A DNA stretch of 64,000 nt from NCBI RefSeq assembly GCF_003719195.1, contig NZ_CP024996.1, positions 2,046,001 through 2,110,000 of the forward strand. Direction: 5' to 3'. A program made the position numbers and the translations under genes. This DNA is from Herbaspirillum rubrisubalbicans. GTDB taxonomy: Bacteria > Pseudomonadota > Gammaproteobacteria > Burkholderiales > Burkholderiaceae_D. The notes beneath the pieces are model-generated. The model ran no database searches. It saw only the letters and a list, made by a program, of their open reading frames with translations, and was not told where the DNA came from. Shown one piece after another: positions 59,547 through 64,000 of the stretch. The first letter of the stretch is position 1; each line of letters starts with the position of its first letter.

Positions 59547-61292
59547 ATGTCCTTGAATCGTCTGTTCCGGCTCATTTCCATTGCCTTGCTGATGCTGTTC
59601 CTGGCATTCGCGATAGCCTTGGTATGGACGGAGTGGAACACCTATCGTAGCGGAGCCAAGAGTGTGCCGGGCCTGCACAATCTGCGTCTGGCGCTGCTGG
59701 CCCTGGAAAGGGTCTCGGCCGAGCGTGGTTCTGCCAATGCCATCATGGGCGCATCGGCACAGCAGGCCGGGGATCTGCAGCAAAAGATCACGCGTGCGCG
59801 CAACCAGACCGATGCCGCCCTGGCAGCCTTGCATGGGGTGCTGGAGGCTGATGCAAGGCTGCGTCAGTCGTGGGCGATGGATAAGGTGCGCACTGTCGAG
59901 CAAGGTCTGGGGGCGGCGCGTGCCAATGTCGATCACGTCGCCCGGCTGGCGCAGCAGGATCGCAGCGATGTGTTGGTGCTGGCGGCGGTGGCTAACATGG
60001 TGGACCTGATACCGCCGATGATCCGGGTGGTCAGCGAACTGGGGAACGAGGTCGATCGTGCCGACCCCAGCCTGCGTGATGGTTTGGCGGCGGTGCGTGC
60101 CACCGCCAGCCTGCGCGAGTACGCCGGGCAGGTTGGCTCGCGCTTCGTGGCGCCCTTGATTGCGCACCGTCAACTGACCAAGGATGAAGTCATCGAAATC
60201 GGCAGCCTGTATGGTCGCATCGAATTGCTGCGTAACATCCTCGCGGCCCAGATGGCGACCTATTCCAATAGCCCCGAATTCGCTGCTGCCCAGGACCGGA
60301 TGGACAAGGAGTATTTCGACGGCGCGTTCCAGTTCCTCGATTTCCTGCTGCAGACCGGGCTCAACTCCGGCAATTACAGCGTCACACCGACCGACCTGTT
60401 GAAGTTCTACGTCCCCCAGATGGCCTCCATCACCGACCTGCGCGATCTGCTGCTGGAAGATCTCATGGCGCGGGCGGAAAGCCACAACCTGCGGGCGCGC
60501 AACCTGCTGGTGCTGGTGGTGAGCCTGACGCTGATCGCCTGCCTGTTCTTCCAGTTGCTGATGGTGTTGATTCGTCGGCGCGTGCTGCAACCGCTGGTGC
60601 GGGCCACTGATTTGGTGTCTGGCCTGGTGGAGGGCAAGCTGGAGCAAGACATCCCCGAGGCCCGGCACCAGGATGAGATCGGAGCCATGATGCGCGCCCT
60701 GCGCGTGCTCAAGCATCGGATGCGCGAACGCACCAGTCTGGCCAAGGAGCGAGAGGCGCTCATCACGCAATTGCAGGCCTCTTCCAATACCGACTTTCTG
60801 ACCGGGGTGTTGAACCGGCGGGCTTTTTATTCCTATGCCGAGCAGCAGTTGGCGGTGGCCCAGCGCTATGGACGCCCGCTGGCGGTGATCTTGTTCGATA
60901 TCGATCACTTCAAGCGCATCAACGACAGTTTCGGCCATCAGGCGGGCGATGCCATCCTGGTCGGCGCGGCGCAGTGCGTGGCGCAGCTCTTGCGCAAGGT
61001 GGACGTGCTGGCGCGCTATGGCGGCGAGGAATTCATCATCCTGTTGCCCGAGTCCGGCCTGGAGCAGGCTGCAGCCGTCGCCGAAAAGTTGCGTGCCGCA
61101 CTGCAGGAGCGTGTCTTCGATATCGAAGCAGGCCAGCAGATCAGGCTCAGTGCCAGTTTCGGTGTAGCAGGGCTGGATGATCACGAGGCCCTGGACAGGC
61201 TGACCAAGCGCGCCGACCTGGCCTTGTATCGCGCCAAGCGGCTGGGGCGCAATCGGGTCGAACTGGCTGGCGATGAAGTGCAGGAAGGGTGA
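59547..61292 (+). CDS. Membrane-bound diguanylate cyclase
   Basis: A 581-residue protein. An N-terminal membrane helix (LFRLISIALLMLFLAFAIAL), a helical periplasmic sensor of about 270 residues and a second helix (NLLVLVVSLTLIACLFFQLL) lead to a HAMP domain and a GGDEF domain. The active-site motif is RYGGEEFIILLPE, with the inhibitory I-site RKVD five residues before it. It should make c-di-GMP with product inhibition. The gap 59293-59546 after the tRNA terminator holds no identifiable feature. Confidence 0.92.
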   Translation: MSLNRLFRLISIALLMLFLAFAIALVWTEWNTYRSGAKSVPGLHNLRLALLALERVSAERGSANAIMGASAQQAGDLQQKITRARNQTDAALAALHGVLEADARLRQSWAMDKVRTVEQGLGAARANVDHVARLAQQDRSDVLVLAAVANMVDLIPPMIRVVSELGNEVDRADPSLRDGLAAVRATASLREYAGQVGSRFVAPLIAHRQLTKDEVIEIGSLYGRIELLRNILAAQMATYSNSPEFAAAQDRMDKEYFDGAFQFLDFLLQTGLNSGNYSVTPTDLLKFYVPQMASITDLRDLLLEDLMARAESHNLRARNLLVLVVSLTLIACLFFQLLMVLIRRRVLQPLVRATDLVSGLVEGKLEQDIPEARHQDEIGAMMRALRVLKHRMRERTSLAKEREALITQLQASSNTDFLTGVLNRRAFYSYAEQQLAVAQRYGRPLAVILFDIDHFKRINDSFGHQAGDAILVGAAQCVAQLLRKVDVLARYGGEEFIILLPESGLEQAAAVAEKLRAALQERVFDIEAGQQIRLSASFGVAGLDDHEALDRLTKRADLALYRAKRLGRNRVELAGDEVQEG

Positions 61293-61299
61293 GTCGGGC

Positions 61300-62322
61300 T
61301 CAGGTGCTCTCGCGTTCCAGGATGGTGTAGCCGAGATCGCATACTGTTTGCGGCACCGGGTCGCCATCGAAACGGGTCAGCAGCATGTCGGCTGCCGTCA
61401 GGCCGATCTGGTGCGCGCTGATCTGTACTGTGGTCAAGGCCGGCAAGACTTCCTGGGCGATTTCCAGATTGGCAAAGCCGGCTAAGGCCATGCGTTGCGG
61501 CACGGCGATGCCGCGCCGCGCGCACTCCAGCGCCGCGCCTGCGGCGATCACGTCATTGCTGAAGAAGGCGGCATCGATCGGCGGGTGGTGGGCCAGCAGC
61601 CGGCAAATTGCTTCGCGCCCGGCTTGTAGGAAGGCCCCCATGGGCATCACGAGGTGCAGCGGCTGCGCTGCGCCCTGCGCCAGCAGCGCTTCGCGCATCC
61701 CGGCGAAGCGCGCCAGGCCGCGCGGGTCGTCGCCACCGACGAAGGCCATGTGGCGATAGCCCTTGCGGTACAGGTAGTGGCCCATGGCGCGGCCGGCGGC
61801 ATGGTTGTCGAAGCCCACCAGCATGTCGATGGGATGCTCGCTCAAGTCCCAGGTTTCCACCACCGGGATGCCCGCCACCTTGAGACGCTGGCGCGTGCGC
61901 GCCGAGTGCTGCACGCCGGTCAGGACCAGTCCATCCACGCGGCGGCCGATGAAGGCTTCCACCAGGGCGGTTTCCGCCTGTTCCGAGTAATTGGTTTGCC
62001 CCAGCAGCAATTGGTAGCCCTGCAGGCTCAGTTGCTCGGAGAGGCCGCGCACGCTTTCGGCAAAGATCGAGTGGCTGATGGTGGGCACGATGGCCGCCAC
62101 GATGCGGGTGCGACGCGAGGCCAGGCCACCGGCCAGCATGTTGGGAATGTAGCCCATGCTGCTGATGAAGGCTTCGACCCGTTCGCGGGTGGCTGGCGCC
62201 ACTTTTTCCGGGGTATTGATGACCCGCGACACCGTAATGTGCGATACCCCTGCTGCACGCGCCACGTCTTCCTTGGTGATAGCGCGGGCGGGTGGGGTAG
62301 GGGTGTCGGATTTGCGAGTCAT
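61300..62322 (-). CDS. LacI-family transcriptional regulator (GntR-like)
   Basis: A 340-residue repressor. The N-terminal HTH and hinge helix read ITKEDVARAAGVSHITVSRV and YIPNMLAGGLASRRT; the effector domain is of the ribose-binding-protein fold. Similarity is greatest to gluconate-type regulators (GntR of E. coli), though the ligand is not certain. No sugar genes adjoin. ATG 62322 starts the protein with a polar leader MTRKSDTPTPPARA. Confidence 0.88.
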   Translation of the reverse strand: MTRKSDTPTPPARAITKEDVARAAGVSHITVSRVINTPEKVAPATRERVEAFISSMGYIPNMLAGGLASRRTRIVAAIVPTISHSIFAESVRGLSEQLSLQGYQLLLGQTNYSEQAETALVEAFIGRRVDGLVLTGVQHSARTRQRLKVAGIPVVETWDLSEHPIDMLVGFDNHAAGRAMGHYLYRKGYRHMAFVGGDDPRGLARFAGMREALLAQGAAQPLHLVMPMGAFLQAGREAICRLLAHHPPIDAAFFSNDVIAAGAALECARRGIAVPQRMALAGFANLEIAQEVLPALTTVQISAHQIGLTAADMLLTRFDGDPVPQTVCDLGYTILEREST

Positions 62323-62356
62323 GGGGGAGGGGGGTGAAGAATTGTTGCAAGCATAA

Positions 62357-62419
62357 CAGCAGCTTGCCCTGCCGGGGGCCTGCGGACATCCACATCCGCA
62401 GCTGCCCGGCAGGCTGCTG
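62357..62419. repeat. Composite inverted repeat between the MarR and LacI genes
   Basis: Three nested pairings are visible: CAGCAGC (62357-62363) with GCTGCTG (62413-62419), CTGCCGGG (62369-62376) with CCCGGCAG (62405-62412), and CTGCGGA (62380-62386) with TCCGCAG (62395-62401). It could be the marR terminator without a T-tract, or an operator. Confidence 0.5.
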
Positions 62420-62435
62420 AGGCGCCGGAGCGCAC

Positions 62436-62861
62436 TCAGTCGCGGTCGTTGAAGGCCGAGATATTGGAAACCTGGAATACCCCGGACAAGGATTGCAACT
62501 CGTTGCGATGCAGTTGCGCCAGGCGATGCAGGTATTGCTCGCCCAGCGTGGTCAGGCGCACCTGGACCAGGCGCTTGTCGCGGTCGTCCGGGGTGCGCGT
62601 GACCAGGCCGGCCTTCACGCAGCGCGTCACCAGGGCTACCACGCCATGGTGCTGGGCTTGCAGGCGCTCGGCCAGTTCGCTGATGCTGGCCCAGTCGCGC
62701 CCGGGATAGCCCTTGATGTGCAGCAGGAGCAGGTATTGCAGCGGGGTCAGGCCTTCGCTTTGGGCGGCGTCTTCCGAAAAGCGCAGGAAACGGCGTAATT
62801 GGTAGCGAAATTCCGACAGTGCCTCGAAATCGTCTTTTTGCAGGCGGGGCGTGCCGTTCAT
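62436..62861 (-). CDS. MarR-family transcriptional regulator
   Basis: A 141-residue winged-helix regulator. Segments LTPLQYLLLLHIKGYPG, ISELAERLQAQHHGVVALV and the wing LVTRTPDDRDKRLVQVRLT are typical of MarR. It is divergent from the HPP-CBS gene with about 160 bp between, and may control it. ATG 62861 was chosen over upstream codons that extend into non-conserved sequence. Confidence 0.9.
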   Translation of the reverse strand: MNGTPRLQKDDFEALSEFRYQLRRFLRFSEDAAQSEGLTPLQYLLLLHIKGYPGRDWASISELAERLQAQHHGVVALVTRCVKAGLVTRTPDDRDKRLVQVRLTTLGEQYLHRLAQLHRNELQSLSGVFQVSNISAFNDRD

Positions 62862-63020
62862 CGCGACGAACCCTCGCAGTGAGGCGCAAGGGATACAGCG
62901 AAATGCTGCTGGGAGAGGAGTGAATGGGACATGTATATCATCTTGTGATGTAATTGCGGTTTGGCTGGGGGCGCTGTTACGCCGCTGGCCGCTGTGAAGA
63001 TACGTTGTTACGGAACGGAT

Positions 63021-64000
63021 ATGCCCGATTCTATCTTGCTGTGGTTCAAAAGTTTCATTCCTGCCAGAACGCATGTCGATCGCTTTGAGCGAATGCGCGC
63101 CTGCGTCGGCAGTCTGTTCGGCATCCTGATGGTGGGCCTGATCAGTTATGCGCTGTTGCCGCATGAGGCCCGCACCATCTGGCTGATCGCGCCCATGGGA
63201 GCGTCGGCGGTGCTGCTCTTTGCGGTGCCGTCCAGTCCGCTGGCGCAGCCTTGGTCCATCATGGGCGGCAATTTGTGTGCGGCGGTCATTGGCGTGAGTT
63301 GTGCCCGGCTGGTCCAGGAGCCGGCGCTGGCGGCGGCGCTGGCGATTTCGCTGGCCATCGGTGCGATGTTCCTGTTGCGTTGCATCCATCCGCCCAGTGG
63401 CGCGGTGGCTCTGACGGCGGTGTTGGGCGGGCCGGCAGTGCAGCAGATGGGCTATGCCTTCGTGCTCTCGCCGGTCTTGCTCAATTCGGCGCTGCTGCTG
63501 GCGATGGCGCTATTCTTCAACAATGCCACCGGGCGCCGCTATCCCCATGCCCAGCAGAGTGCGGCGGCGCACCCGCACCAGACGCGAGATGAATTACCGA
63601 TCACGCGTCTGGGCTTTTCGCACGAGGATCTGGATGAGGTGCTGAAGAATTTTAACCAGGTGCTCGACATCGGTCGTGACGATCTGGAAGAAATCTTCAT
63701 GCAGACCGAAATGCGTGCCTACCATCGTCGTTTTGGCCAGACCCTGTGTGCTGCGGTGATGTCGCGCGACGTGGTGGCGGTGGAGTTTGCCACCGGCTTG
63801 GATGAGGCCTGGCGCCTGTTGCAGCAGCACCGCCTGCGCGCCATGCCGGTGCTGGACCGGGGGCGGCACGTGATCGGCATCATCAGTCGCAGCGACTTCC
63901 TCGAACACGCCGGTGTGGAGGTGCAGTCAGGCCTGGCGGGGCAATTGCGGCGTTTGCTGCATCGGGTGCCCTTTTCCCATTCCGACAAGCCAGAAGTGGT
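63021..64000 (+). CDS. HPP-family membrane protein with CBS domain, 5' part
   Basis: Runs off the right edge; 326 complete codons are present. The product starts MPDSILLWFKSFIPA and has about four membrane helices (residues 30-175) with the HPP motif in CIHPPSGAVALTAV. A cytosolic part follows, with a CBS motif in the last 70 visible residues (VMSRDVVAVEFATGLDEAWR and VIGIISRSDFLEHA). HPP proteins are putative transporters, some linked to nitrite transport. It is divergent from the MarR gene. Confidence 0.85.
   Translation, partial: MPDSILLWFKSFIPARTHVDRFERMRACVGSLFGILMVGLISYALLPHEARTIWLIAPMGASAVLLFAVPSSPLAQPWSIMGGNLCAAVIGVSCARLVQEPALAAALAISLAIGAMFLLRCIHPPSGAVALTAVLGGPAVQQMGYAFVLSPVLLNSALLLAMALFFNNATGRRYPHAQQSAAAHPHQTRDELPITRLGFSHEDLDEVLKNFNQVLDIGRDDLEEIFMQTEMRAYHRRFGQTLCAAVMSRDVVAVEFATGLDEAWRLLQQHRLRAMPVLDRGRHVIGIISRSDFLEHAGVEVQSGLAGQLRRLLHRVPFSHSDKPEV

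Overview
The window is GC-rich, densely packed bacterial chromosome. Gene content and protein sequences point to a betaproteobacterium of the Oxalobacteraceae, most likely Herbaspirillum or a close relative. The nadE-glnB pair and the P-II protein are what I remember from Herbaspirillum, but the species call is inference from memory, not from a search. Most of the window is core genome; the visible accessory parts are one IS element and one restriction-modification cassette.

Layout. 0-8 kb: the start of a periplasmic cyclophilin gene, an L,D-transpeptidase and a TPR protein (minus strand), then cysS, an AlkA-type glycosylase, accA and tilS. 8-12 kb: two tandem Ala/Lys-rich secreted proteins, a LysE exporter, an intact IS1182-type element sitting exactly inside a duplicated terminator hairpin, a PsiF-repeat protein and an LprI-like protein. 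12-17 kb: a small coiled-coil membrane protein, a large FtsX-type permease, a group II truncated hemoglobin and rmuC. 17-20 kb: a molybdenum cofactor cluster moaA-mobA-moeA. 20-28 kb: rne divergent from rluC, followed by a HAD phosphatase, a Rieske protein and sppA. 28-36 kb: a tetrapyrrole-methylase-type enzyme, ppx behind a good PhoB-box promoter, an iron-type binding protein, a FemAB-like protein, nadE and glnB. 36-40 kb: a sigma-54 promoter, an aldehyde dehydrogenase, a DUF779 protein and an AcoR-like activator. 40-44 kb: a radical SAM protein behind a textbook LexA box, an LRR-protein kinase, an Smr-domain protein and an I78-type inhibitor lipoprotein. 44-57 kb: trxB, ftsK, lolA, fdxA, rarA and serS. 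The lolA-rarA-serS order is the one known from enterobacteria, but here about 4.5 kb lies between rarA and serS, beginning with a type II-like restriction-modification cassette. 57-64 kb: an EAL-CBS-GGDEF protein, tRNA-Ser(CGA), a membrane diguanylate cyclase, LacI- and MarR-type regulators, and the first 326 codons of an HPP-CBS membrane protein.

Functional links. Cis-regulatory sites visible in the sequence assign several genes to global regulons: PhoB (ppx), LexA (radical SAM protein), sigma-54 with its own activator (aldehyde dehydrogenase plus DUF779) and probably Fur (binding protein). The strongest candidates for further study are the restriction-modification cassette with its perfect 18-bp palindrome, the terminator-targeted IS, the LexA-controlled radical SAM protein and the LRR-kinase fusion. 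No CRISPR array, rRNA operon or prophage was seen.
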